Source of the DNA: Aquabacterium humicola
GTDB taxonomy: Bacteria > Pseudomonadota > Gammaproteobacteria > Burkholderiales > Burkholderiaceae_C
DNA: 64,000 nucleotides
Assembly: GCF_030167915.1 (NCBI RefSeq)
Contig: NZ_JARGNB010000002.1
Location: 1,239,930-1,303,929 of the forward strand
Direction: 5' to 3'
The position numbers were made by a program, and so were the translations under genes. Of the stretch, positions 29,515 through 37,674 are shown piece by piece (the stretch's first letter is position 1; each line of letters starts with the position of its first letter). The notes under the pieces are model-generated. The model was not told the origin of the DNA, made no database searches, and saw nothing but the letters and a program-made list of their open reading frames with translations.

Positions 29515-30753
29515 GTGGGCGGCATCGACTTCGCTGCGCTGCTCGCGGCACTGCAGCGGCCGACCGTGCTGATCGAGGCCGCGGTCGTCGCGGTCTGCCT
29601 GCTGCTGGCCTGGGGCATCGTGCGCTTCGCGCACCGGACCGCACCCGGCAGCATCTGGTTCGGCGAACGCGGCTTCGACGGCGTGCTGTTCCCCTGGCTC
29701 GCGCTGGTGCTCGCGCTGCTGGCGCGCCTGCTGCTGAAGGCCTGGCTGCCGCTGGCGCTGTTCAAGGTCGCGGTGCCGGTGCTGATCAGCCTGGGCGTGA
29801 TCCGCACGACGGTGCGCGTGCTCCAGGTGGCCTTCCCGCAGTCGCTGCTGGTGCGTGCGCTCGAACGCACGATCTCGTGGCTGGTCTGGGCGGTGCTGGT
29901 GCTGTGGCTGACCGACCTGCTGCCGCTGCTGCTGACCGAGCTCGAGGGCGTGCGCTGGAAGGTCGGCGGCGCCGACGTGAGCCTGCGCAGCCTGATCGAG
30001 GGGGCACTGAGCGCCGCGATCGTGCTGATGCTGGTGCTGTGGCTGTCCGCCACCATCGAGTCGCGGCTGCTGAAGGCCGAGAGCGTCAACCTGTCGGTGC
30101 GCAAGATCGCCGCCAACGCCACGCGCGCCGGCCTGCTGCTGATCGGCCTGCTGATCGCGCTGTCGGCCGCCGGCATCCCGCTGGGCGCGTTGTCGGTGCT
30201 GGGCGGCGCGATCGGCGTCGGCCTGGGCTTCGGGCTGCAGAAGCTGGCGGCGAACTACGTGTCGGGCTTCGTGATCCTGGCCGAACGGTCGCTGCGCATC
30301 GGCGATGTCGTCAAGGTCGACAACTTCGAGGGCCGCATCACCGACATCACGACGCGCTACACCGTGATCCGCGCGTCCAACGGCCGCGAGTCGCTGGTGC
30401 CCAACGAGCTGCTGATCACCCAGCGGGTCGAGAACAGCTCGTTCGCCGACACCCGCATCTCGCTGACGACGGTGGTGCAGGTGGCCTACGGCACCGACCT
30501 CGACGCGCTGATGCCCAGGCTGGTCGCCGCGATGGCCGGCGTGCCGCGCGTGCTGCCCGACCCGGCGCCCTCGGTGCAGCTGTCGGCCTTCGGCGCCGAC
30601 GGCCTGGAGCTCACGCTCGGCTTCTGGATCGGCGACCCGGAGAACGGCGGGGGCAACGTGCGCAGCGACGTCAACCTCGCGGTGCTGCGCACGCTGGATG
30701 AAGCCGGCGTCGAGATCCCGTATCCGCAGCGCGTGATGCGGCAGGCGTCCTAG
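29515..30753 (+). CDS. Mechanosensitive ion channel (MscS family)
   Basis: This 412-residue inner-membrane channel has several N-terminal hydrophobic segments (about 20-200). The pore helix and beta domain follow: GALSVLGGAIGVGLGFGLQK then LAANYVSGFVILAERSLRIGD and FEGRITDITTRYTVIRASNGRE. It should open under membrane tension to release solutes on hypo-osmotic shock. It has more membrane segments than E. coli MscS and is a mid-size member. The GTG start at 29515 lies 7 bases after the deacetylase stop, so it is probably cotranscribed. Confidence 0.9.
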   Translation: MGGIDFAALLAALQRPTVLIEAAVVAVCLLLAWGIVRFAHRTAPGSIWFGERGFDGVLFPWLALVLALLARLLLKAWLPLALFKVAVPVLISLGVIRTTVRVLQVAFPQSLLVRALERTISWLVWAVLVLWLTDLLPLLLTELEGVRWKVGGADVSLRSLIEGALSAAIVLMLVLWLSATIESRLLKAESVNLSVRKIAANATRAGLLLIGLLIALSAAGIPLGALSVLGGAIGVGLGFGLQKLAANYVSGFVILAERSLRIGDVVKVDNFEGRITDITTRYTVIRASNGRESLVPNELLITQRVENSSFADTRISLTTVVQVAYGTDLDALMPRLVAAMAGVPRVLPDPAPSVQLSAFGADGLELTLGFWIGDPENGGGNVRSDVNLAVLRTLDEAGVEIPYPQRVMRQAS

Positions 30754-31149
30754 CGGGCTTTCCGCACGGTCCGGGCTTCCCTCGAACCGGGGGGCCCCCG
30801 TATACCGCCATCGGGTTGCTCCCTATACTGCGTCGCTTCTAACAACTCGTTACCGCGTCGCCCGCATGGCTGAGGCGTTTGGTTGTTAGGGCCGTTTGGG
30901 GCTCACGATCCCAAGGGAAGACGGTCGAAGCCGACCGGCCGATGGCGCATTGAACGCCGTCGCCGCGGCGCAGCGTGACGAGGGACCGGGGGCCGCGTGC
31001 CACCGGTTGCCTCGGTCGGGGTCTCGTACCTGGCGGCCACAGCATGCCGCTCGGACCCCTTTCGAGGTTTGCCACTTGTCATCGCGCCGCACCCTGCCTT
31101 GCCCGCAGTGCAGCGTACCTGGACCTGCGCTTCGAGTTGGGGAGGGGAT
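30754..31149 (+). other. Non-coding leader with several inverted repeats upstream of the TPP enzyme gene
   Basis: I see no convincing gene in these 396 bases. TATACT at 30824-30829 could be a -10 box, but no good -35 is 17 bases before it. CTAACAAC (30839-30846) pairs exactly with GTTGTTAG (30882-30889), TTGGG and CCCAA pair at about 30896-30914, and GGGGTC pairs with GACCCC around 31018-31060, enclosing GCGGC/GCCGC. Together they suggest a folded 5' leader or a small RNA. It matches no riboswitch class I recognise. Confidence 0.45.
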
Positions 31150-33009
31150 TTGGAAGCATCAGCCTTGAGCGGACTGCGGTCCGCTGCCGTCGCGCGCCCG
31201 GCCGACGTCACGCCGTTCGACAGCGCAGCCGACGCGGCGTCGCTGATCGTCGCGTACCTCGAGCAGATCGGCGTCGAGCACGTCTTCGGCATCCCGGGCG
31301 GCGCCGTCGAGCCGCTGTACGACGCCCTGGCACGCAGCGAACGCCGCGGCGGGCTGCGCCACATCGCCGCGCGCCACGAGTCGGGCGCCGCCTTCATGGC
31401 CGACGGCTATGCACGCGAGACCGGCCGCATCGGCGTCTGCATCGCCACCTCGGGTCCCGGCGCGACGAACATGATCACCGGCGTGGCCACGGCCTACGAC
31501 AACCAGGTGCCGCTGCTGGTGATCACCGGCCAGCCACCACTGCCGTCCTTCGGCAAGGGCGCGCTGCAGGAGTCGGCCTGCACCGGCATCAACACTGTCG
31601 GCATGTTCCGGCACTGCACGCGCTTCAACTCGCTGGTCTCGCATCCCGAGCAGCTCGAGAGCAAGCTGGTCAGCGCGCTGATGCATGCCTACCAGACGCC
31701 GCAGGGCCCGGCCCACCTGTCGATTCCGCTCGACGTGCTGCGCAGCCCGCTGGCGCGCCGCGCGCAGGCCTATGACCTCGACTCGCTGCTGATGCGCAAG
31801 GCCGACCTCGTCGACGAAGGCAGCGTGCAGCGCCTGGCCGACGAGCTGCGCCAGACGCACCAGCCGGTGTTCATGGTCGGCGGCGGCGCCGGCGAGGCGA
31901 TCGAGGAGATCCTGGCGCTGGCCGAACGGCTCGATGCGCAGTTCATCACCACGCCCGACGGCAAGGGCTTCGTCAACCCGCGCCATCGGCGCTTCCGCGG
32001 CGTGTTCGGCTTCGGCGGCCATGCCGCCGCCGATGCCCTGTTGCGCAGCGAGCCGGAGCTGGTGCTGGCCTTCGGCACGAGCCTGGGCGAATGGAACAGC
32101 GCCGGCTGGTGCGATGCCGTGCTCAACAGCCGCATGGTGCACCTCGACGGCTGCGACGAGAACCTGATGCGCTCGCCGATGGCACGGCTGCACGTGCGCG
32201 GCCGGCTCAAGGCCGTCTGCACGCGGCTGCTGCAGGTGCTGCGCGAGCGCGACGAGGTGCGTGCGCTGCCGGCAGCGCCGGTGCTGCCGATGCTGCCGGT
32301 ACCGCCGGTGATTCGCGATGCGGACAGCCTGCTGCATGCGCCGGACGCCTTCCATTCCGATGCCGCGCCGGTCAAGCCGCAGCGGCTGATGAAGGAGCTG
32401 TCGGAACGCTGCCCGGCGAACACGCGCTTCGTCGCCGACACCGGCAACAGCACCGCGTGGGCGGTGCACTACCTGCAGCCGCACGACCGCCGCCTGCTGC
32501 GGCCGCGCGCCGACCTCGCCGAGGCGGCCAACGAGCGCCGCTCGGGCAGCGCGAGCTGGCTGCGCGTGACGATGGACTTCGCGCCGATGGGCTGGGCCAT
32601 CGGGGCCGCGATCGGCATCGCCCGCGCGCGGGCGAACTGCCCGGTCGTCTGCATTACCGGCGATGGCAGCTACCTGATGAACGGCCAGGAGATCACCGTC
32701 GCGGCCGAAGAGCGCCTGCCGGTGATCTTCGTCGTGCTCAACGACCGATCGCTGGGCATGGTGCGCCACGGCCAGCGGCTGGCCGGCGCGGAGTCGATCG
32801 GCCACCAACTGCCGGCGGTCGACTTCCGCCTGATGGCCGCCGCAATGAACATCCCCGGCCACGTCATCGGCGCGCCGGAGGACTTCGAGCTGGTCGACTT
32901 CGAGGCCATGCTGCGCCGCAAGGGCCCGACCCTGCTCGACGTGCGCATCGATGCCGACGAGGTGCCGCCGCTGTCCGTGCGCATGAAGACACTGCGCACC
33001 GCGAAGTGA
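31150..33009 (+). CDS. Thiamine-pyrophosphate-dependent enzyme, acetolactate synthase-like
   Basis: This ~619-residue protein has the three domains of the acetohydroxyacid synthase superfamily. The N-terminal PYR domain holds GVEHVFGIPGGAVEPLYDA, the catalytic glutamate in ARHESGAAFMADGYAR and TSGPGATNMITG. The middle domain and the C-terminal PP domain follow, with GDGSYLMNGQEITVAAEERLPV and the NDRSLGMVRHGQ loop. The FAD- and branched-chain-specific features are not clear, so it may not make acetolactate. No regulatory subunit is adjacent. The start is uncertain: TTG 31150 follows a GGGAGGGG run; TTG 31165 is also in frame. It leads a unit with an SDR and two citrate-synthase-like genes. 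Confidence 0.8.
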   Translation: MEASALSGLRSAAVARPADVTPFDSAADAASLIVAYLEQIGVEHVFGIPGGAVEPLYDALARSERRGGLRHIAARHESGAAFMADGYARETGRIGVCIATSGPGATNMITGVATAYDNQVPLLVITGQPPLPSFGKGALQESACTGINTVGMFRHCTRFNSLVSHPEQLESKLVSALMHAYQTPQGPAHLSIPLDVLRSPLARRAQAYDLDSLLMRKADLVDEGSVQRLADELRQTHQPVFMVGGGAGEAIEEILALAERLDAQFITTPDGKGFVNPRHRRFRGVFGFGGHAAADALLRSEPELVLAFGTSLGEWNSAGWCDAVLNSRMVHLDGCDENLMRSPMARLHVRGRLKAVCTRLLQVLRERDEVRALPAAPVLPMLPVPPVIRDADSLLHAPDAFHSDAAPVKPQRLMKELSERCPANTRFVADTGNSTAWAVHYLQPHDRRLLRPRADLAEAANERRSGSASWLRVTMDFAPMGWAIGAAIGIARARANCPVVCITGDGSYLMNGQEITVAAEERLPVIFVVLNDRSLGMVRHGQRLAGAESIGHQLPAVDFRLMAAAMNIPGHVIGAPEDFELVDFEAMLRRKGPTLLDVRIDADEVPPLSVRMKTLRTAK

Positions 33010-33049
33010 GCCGCGAACCGAATTTCAGCAACCACCGATGGAGTCTCGA

Positions 33050-33799
33050 ATGCAACGTCTGGCCGGCAAGACCGTCCTGATAACAGGCGGCAACAGCGGC
33101 ATCGGCCTGGCCACGGCCCGGCTGTTCCGTGACCATGGCGCACGCCTGGTCATCACCGGACGCAGCCAGTCCGGCCTGGAGCACGCCCAGCAGGCGCTGG
33201 GCGACGCGGTGATCGCGCTGCGCAGCGATGCCGGCGACCTGGCGCAGATCGACGCGCTGATGGCCACCGTCGCCGACCGCTTCGGCCAGCTCGACACGCT
33301 GGTGCTCAATGCCGGCGTCGCGCTTGCGGCACCGATCGACGGCGCCACCGAAGCGCAGTTCGACGAGATGTTCGCGGTCAACGTCAAGGGCACCTACTTC
33401 ACGATCCAGAAGGCCTTGCCGCTGCTGCGGCCGGGCGCGTCGATCATCGTCACGACCTCGATCGCCAACCAGGTCGGCACGCCGGCGATGAGCATCTACG
33501 GCGCCAGCAAGGCCGCGCTGCGCTCGCTGGTGCAGACGCTGGGGCTCGAGCTGATCGGCCGCGGCATCCGCGTCAACGCGATCAGCCCGGGTCCGATCGC
33601 GACGCCGATCTTCGAGCGCTTCGGCCTGCCCGACGAGGTGGCGCAGGGCATCAAGGCGCAGATCGCCGGCAAGTCGCCGATGCAGCGCTTCGGCCAGCCC
33701 GAGGAGGTCGCGAAGGTCGCGCTGTTCCTCGCGTCGGACGATGCGTCGTATGTCGTCGGCGAGGAGATCGTCGTCGACGGCGGCATGAGCGTGGTCTGA
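33050..33799 (+). CDS. SDR family oxidoreductase
   Basis: This 249-residue short-chain dehydrogenase has the cofactor motif TGGNSGIG, the NAG motif, an active-site Ser in TTSIANQ and the YGASK pair, then PGPIATPIF. The acidic residue that would choose NAD over NADP is not conspicuous. The C-terminal GEEIVVDGGMSVV is typical. I chose ATG 33050 because GGAG at 33040-33043 is well placed; ATG 33038 is in frame but has a poorer context. It probably reduces or oxidises an intermediate in the pathway encoded by its neighbours; the substrate is unknown. Confidence 0.88.
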   Translation: MQRLAGKTVLITGGNSGIGLATARLFRDHGARLVITGRSQSGLEHAQQALGDAVIALRSDAGDLAQIDALMATVADRFGQLDTLVLNAGVALAAPIDGATEAQFDEMFAVNVKGTYFTIQKALPLLRPGASIIVTTSIANQVGTPAMSIYGASKAALRSLVQTLGLELIGRGIRVNAISPGPIATPIFERFGLPDEVAQGIKAQIAGKSPMQRFGQPEEVAKVALFLASDDASYVVGEEIVVDGGMSVV

Positions 33800-33809
33800 G
33801 GGCGCGGGC

Positions 33810-34640
33810 ATGAGCGACAAGACCCAACCGATCCACACCCGCATCTGGCACGAGGAGCCGGAAGCCGACAACCCGTTCGCGACCCGCGTCGCGCGCTGCC
33901 ACGGCTACGACGTCTTCGGCGCCATGCTCGGCCGGGCGCGCTGGGTCGACATGCTGTACCTGCTGCTGCGCGGCGAGGCCCCCGGCGCGCAGCAGGCGGA
34001 CCTGCTCGAGGCGCTGGCGGTGGCGCTGGCCAATCCCGGCCCGCGCGACGCGTCGGTGCATGCCGCGATGTGCGGCGGCGTCTGCGGCTCGACGGCGGCG
34101 TCGAGCCTGATCGCCGCGCTGGGCGTGGGCGCCGGCCAGCACACCGGCGCACGCGAAGTCTGGCTGGCGATGCAAGGCTGGTTGGCCGCCGGGTCGGACG
34201 TCGAGCGCTGGCGCGGCTGGCGCGCGTCGCTCGATGCGCCGGATGCCGTGGCCAGCACCTGGCCGCGCCGCGCAGGGTCGCCGGGCTTCGACCCGCACGG
34301 CGTGTCCACGCCGACCATCGTGCGGCAGCTGCTGACGCACCTGGCCGATCGCAGCCCCGGTGGGGTGCTGCCCTGGCTGCGCGAGCAGAGCAGTGCGCTC
34401 GAGCAGGCGGCAGGTGCTCCGCTGAACATCGCCGGCGTCGCCGCGGCGGCGTTCTGCGACCTCGGCTTCGATGCGCAGCAGGGCGAGATGCTGTTCCTGC
34501 TGCTGCGCCTGCCGGGCGCGGCGGCGCATGCGCTGGAGCAGGCCGGTTACGGCCACAAGCGCTTCCCGTTCTACGCGATCGAGATCGAGAACGACCCCGG
34601 CCCGCGCGTGCCGGCGCAACGAGAGGCGGTGGCGGCATGA
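33810..34640 (+). CDS. Citrate synthase/citryl-CoA lyase-like protein, first of a tandem pair
   Basis: This 276-residue protein resembles the small citryl-CoA-lyase-like branch of the citrate synthase superfamily. It shows WVDMLYLLLRGEAP, a DASVHAAMCGG block and a GYGHKRFPFY motif that matches the GxGH of citrate synthases. Family enzymes form or cleave citryl-CoA-type C-C bonds. At 276 residues it lacks roughly a third of a standard citrate synthase. Its stop overlaps the next gene's ATG (ATGA), so the two are likely made together and may form a hetero-oligomer. Confidence 0.7.
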   Translation: MSDKTQPIHTRIWHEEPEADNPFATRVARCHGYDVFGAMLGRARWVDMLYLLLRGEAPGAQQADLLEALAVALANPGPRDASVHAAMCGGVCGSTAASSLIAALGVGAGQHTGAREVWLAMQGWLAAGSDVERWRGWRASLDAPDAVASTWPRRAGSPGFDPHGVSTPTIVRQLLTHLADRSPGGVLPWLREQSSALEQAAGAPLNIAGVAAAAFCDLGFDAQQGEMLFLLLRLPGAAAHALEQAGYGHKRFPFYAIEIENDPGPRVPAQREAVAA

Positions 34641-35464
34641 AGGGCCCTGAACTGCTGCAGGCCCATGCGGGCCGGCTGAAGTCGAGCGCCGGCGGTTTTG
34701 TTCCGGGCGTGCGCGCGGTGTTCCGCGGGCACGACCTGCACGCCGACCTGGCGGACCTCGACTGGATGGCGCTGTACGTCTTCGGCATCACCGGCAAGCG
34801 CTACAGCGCGGCGCAGGTCGAGCTGATGCACGCGATCTGGACCTACACCAGCTTTCCCGATGCGCGGCTGTGGAACAACCGCGAGGCGGCGCTGGCCGGC
34901 AGCACGCGCAGCACCGGCGCGCTGGGCCTGTCGGCGGCGCTCGCGGTGTCCGAGGCCGCCATCTACGGCAGCGGCGTGCTGACGAAGTCGATCGACTTCT
35001 TCCTGCGCGCGCAACGCCGGGTCGCCGCCGGCGAGTCGGCCACCGTCTGTGCCGCCGAAGAGATCGAACGCCTGCGCGGCGTGCCGGGCTACGGTCGGCC
35101 GCTGACCTCGGTCGACGAACGCATCCCGCCGATGATGCGGCTGCTCGAGCGCCTCGGCTTCGACCAGTTGCCGCACATCCGGCTCGCGCTGGCGCTGCAG
35201 GAGCTGCCGCTGATGCGCCGCTACCGCCTCAAGCTCAACTACGGCGGCATGAGCGCGGCGATCGCGGCCGACCTCGGCATGTCGACCCGCGAGTACACGC
35301 TGTTCCTGTTCCCGTGCTTCCTGGCGGGCATGGTGCCGTGTTATGCGGAGGCCGCCGAGAAGCCGGCCGGCACGCTGTTCCCGGTGGGCTGCCGCGACGT
35401 GGCCTACGAAGGCGTGGCGCCGCGCAGCTGGGAGGCGTGTCGCCCGGGGCCAACGCCGCGTTGA
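34637..35464 (+). CDS. Citrate synthase-like protein, second of a tandem pair
   Basis: This 275-residue protein is related to the preceding gene and to citrate synthases: TYTSFPDARLWNNREAALAG, LGLSAALAVSEAAIYG and GYGRPLTSVDERIPPM, which aligns with the GxGH...DPR loop. In that loop Arg replaces the conserved His, so this subunit may be non-catalytic or have changed chemistry. The C-terminal half contains a hydrophobic segment (FLFPCFLAGMVPCYA) and aligns poorly. It is coupled to the first copy by ATGA. Function is unknown; a heteromeric enzyme with its partner is plausible. Confidence 0.6.
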   Translation: MKGPELLQAHAGRLKSSAGGFVPGVRAVFRGHDLHADLADLDWMALYVFGITGKRYSAAQVELMHAIWTYTSFPDARLWNNREAALAGSTRSTGALGLSAALAVSEAAIYGSGVLTKSIDFFLRAQRRVAAGESATVCAAEEIERLRGVPGYGRPLTSVDERIPPMMRLLERLGFDQLPHIRLALALQELPLMRRYRLKLNYGGMSAAIAADLGMSTREYTLFLFPCFLAGMVPCYAEAAEKPAGTLFPVGCRDVAYEGVAPRSWEACRPGPTPR

Positions 35465-35522
35465 CCGTTCACCGAAGCGCGTGCGAGGATCACCCTCACC
35501 TCGATGTCCATGAGGGGATGGG

Positions 35523-37643
35523 GTGGGGACAAACCGAAGCTCGAAGCGGGCGCTGTCGCGCCTGCTGCTCGCTCAGGCCGTATTCGCCGCCGCCAGCTCC
35601 AGCGCTGCGCAGGCGGTCGAAGAAGATGATCTCGCGCAGGCCTACGGCGACAAGTCCTTCGTGACGATCGCCACCGGCGCGCGGGTGCCGCTGGCGCGCG
35701 CGCCGGCCGTGGCCACCGTCATCACGGCGGCCGACATCCAGGCCGTCGGCGCGACCGACATCGACGACGTGCTGCAGATGGTGCCCGGCCTGACGGTCGC
35801 TCACCTGCTGCCTTATGACAACAAGCCGATCTGGATCGTCCGCGGCATCGCGACGCAGTACAACCCGCAGGTGCTGCTGCTGATCAACGGCATCCCGATG
35901 ACCAGCATCTACCTCGGCAACCGCGGCGATGTCTGGGGCGGCATGCCGGTGGAGAACATCGCGCGGGTCGAGGTCATCCGTGGCCCCGGCTCCGCGCTCT
36001 ACGGCGCCGACGCCTTCGCCGGTGTCATCAACATCGTGACCAAGACGGCGACCGACATCGCCGGCACGCAGGTCGGCCTGCGCCATGGCTCGTTCAGCAC
36101 CACCGACGGCTGGCTGCAGTACGGCGGCCGGGTCGGCGCCTTCGAGGTCGCGGCCCATCTCGGCATCGGCCGCACCGAGGGCCACAAGCGCATCGTCGAG
36201 GTCGACGGCCAGACGGTCAACGATGCGATCTTCGGCACGCGCGCCTCGCTGGCGCCCGGTCCGGTGAGCCTGGGGCGCCGCAGCCTGGATGCCCAGGTGG
36301 ACATCGCGCGCAACGAGTGGCGGCTGCGCAGCAGCTACAAGCGGCGCGACGACGTCGGCAGCGGCGGCGGCGTGGCCGGTGCGCTCGACCGCGACGGCCG
36401 CAGCGAGACCGAGCGCTTCACCGCCGACCTGACCTACCACGACCCGAAGCTCGCACCCGGCTGGGACGTGACGGTGCAGGGCAGCTACTTCGACATGGCC
36501 ACGCGTTCGCAGCTGGTGCTGCTGCCGCCGGGCACGGTGTTGCTCGGGCCGTTCCCCGAGGGCATGCTCGGCAATCCGGCGAAGTGGGAGCGCCACGCGC
36601 GGCTGACGGCCTCGGCCTTCTACACCGGCTTCGCGGGCCATCGGGTGCGGGTCGGCATCGGTCATGCGCGCGAGGACATCTACCGCATCGAGGAAAGCAA
36701 GAACTTCACGCTGGTGCACGTGCCCGGCATCGGCAACGTGCCGGCGCCGCTGGGCGCGCTGGTGGACGTGACCGCCACCGCGCCGTTCCTGGCGCCGCAG
36801 CGCCGCAACTCGAGCTTCGCCTACCTGCAGGACGAGTGGACGATCGCACGCGACTGGACACTGACGGCCGGCCTGCGCCGCGACCACTACTCCGACTTCG
36901 GCGACACGACGAACCCGCGCTTCGCGCTGGTCTGGGATGCGGCCTACAACCTGACCGCGAAGCTGCTGTACGGGCGCGCCTTCCGCGCGCCGTCGTACGT
37001 CGAGCTCTACGCGATCAACAACCCGGTGATCCTCGGCAACCCGAGCGTGCGTCCGGAGCGCATCCGCACCACCGAGGCGGCGCTGGCCTGGCAGCCGAGC
37101 GGCAACCTGCACCTCGGGCTGAACGTCTTCCGCTACGCGATGACCGACATCCTGCGGCCGGTGCCGAACGCCGATCCGACCACCGGCTCGACGACGCAGA
37201 ACAGCGGCAGCCAGGAAGGCCGCGGCCTCGAGCTCGAGGCGCAATGGGACCCGTCGCGCGACCTGCGCCTGGCCGCCAACTACGGCAAGCAGCGCTCGAC
37301 CGAAGGCAGCAGCGGCCGCGACGCCGGCATCGCGCCGCACCACCACCTGTACCTGCGCGGCGACTGGCGCTGGCGCGCGGGCTGGATGGCGAACCTGCAA
37401 CTCAACCGCATCGCGGGCCGCGTGCGCGAGCCCGGCGACAGCCGTCCGCCGGTGGCCGACTACACCACCGTCGACATGACGCTGCGTTCGCTCGGCGGCA
37501 CGCGGCAGTGGGAGATCGCGCTGAGCGTGCGCAACCTGTTCAACGCGGACGCCCGCGAGCCGAGCTTCGCGCCCGGCGCGCTGCCGAACGACTTCCCGCT
37601 GCCGCGCCGCTCGTTCTACCTGCAGGCGAGCTACCGGCTCTGA
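35523..37643 (+). CDS. TonB-dependent outer-membrane receptor
   Basis: This 706-residue receptor has a signal peptide (LLLAQAVFAAASSSAAQA), a plug domain (VATVITAADIQAVGATDIDDVLQMVPGL, VEVIRGPGSALYG, AGVINIVTK) and a C-terminal beta barrel ending in aromatic SFYLQASYRL. It imports an unknown ligand, possibly siderophore, cobalamin or a small organic compound, with TonB/ExbBD energy. No binding-protein or ABC genes are nearby to suggest a ligand. The GTG start at 35523 is preceded by GAGGGG. Convergent with fumarase. Confidence 0.9.
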   Translation: MGTNRSSKRALSRLLLAQAVFAAASSSAAQAVEEDDLAQAYGDKSFVTIATGARVPLARAPAVATVITAADIQAVGATDIDDVLQMVPGLTVAHLLPYDNKPIWIVRGIATQYNPQVLLLINGIPMTSIYLGNRGDVWGGMPVENIARVEVIRGPGSALYGADAFAGVINIVTKTATDIAGTQVGLRHGSFSTTDGWLQYGGRVGAFEVAAHLGIGRTEGHKRIVEVDGQTVNDAIFGTRASLAPGPVSLGRRSLDAQVDIARNEWRLRSSYKRRDDVGSGGGVAGALDRDGRSETERFTADLTYHDPKLAPGWDVTVQGSYFDMATRSQLVLLPPGTVLLGPFPEGMLGNPAKWERHARLTASAFYTGFAGHRVRVGIGHAREDIYRIEESKNFTLVHVPGIGNVPAPLGALVDVTATAPFLAPQRRNSSFAYLQDEWTIARDWTLTAGLRRDHYSDFGDTTNPRFALVWDAAYNLTAKLLYGRAFRAPSYVELYAINNPVILGNPSVRPERIRTTEAALAWQPSGNLHLGLNVFRYAMTDILRPVPNADPTTGSTTQNSGSQEGRGLELEAQWDPSRDLRLAANYGKQRSTEGSSGRDAGIAPHHHLYLRGDWRWRAGWMANLQLNRIAGRVREPGDSRPPVADYTTVDMTLRSLGGTRQWEIALSVRNLFNADAREPSFAPGALPNDFPLPRRSFYLQASYRL

Positions 37644-37647
37644 GCGC

Positions 37648-37665
37648 GCGCGGCGATGGCCGCGC
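37648..37665. terminator. Hairpin between convergent TonB receptor and fumarase genes
   Basis: GCGCGGC and GCCGCGC form a seven-base stem with a four-base loop in the 31-base gap between two convergent genes. No T-run follows on either side, so it may be a weak bidirectional terminator. Confidence 0.4.
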
Positions 37666-37674
37666 TGCGATCTG

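Noticed and set aside
30866..30889. Seven-codon leader peptide (ATG to TAG) inside the first hairpin
   Set aside because: It has no ribosome site and no run of regulatory codons, so attenuation by this peptide is not supported.
30754..31149. tmRNA, RNase P RNA, 6S RNA or TPP riboswitch
   Set aside because: None of their conserved sequence blocks is present.
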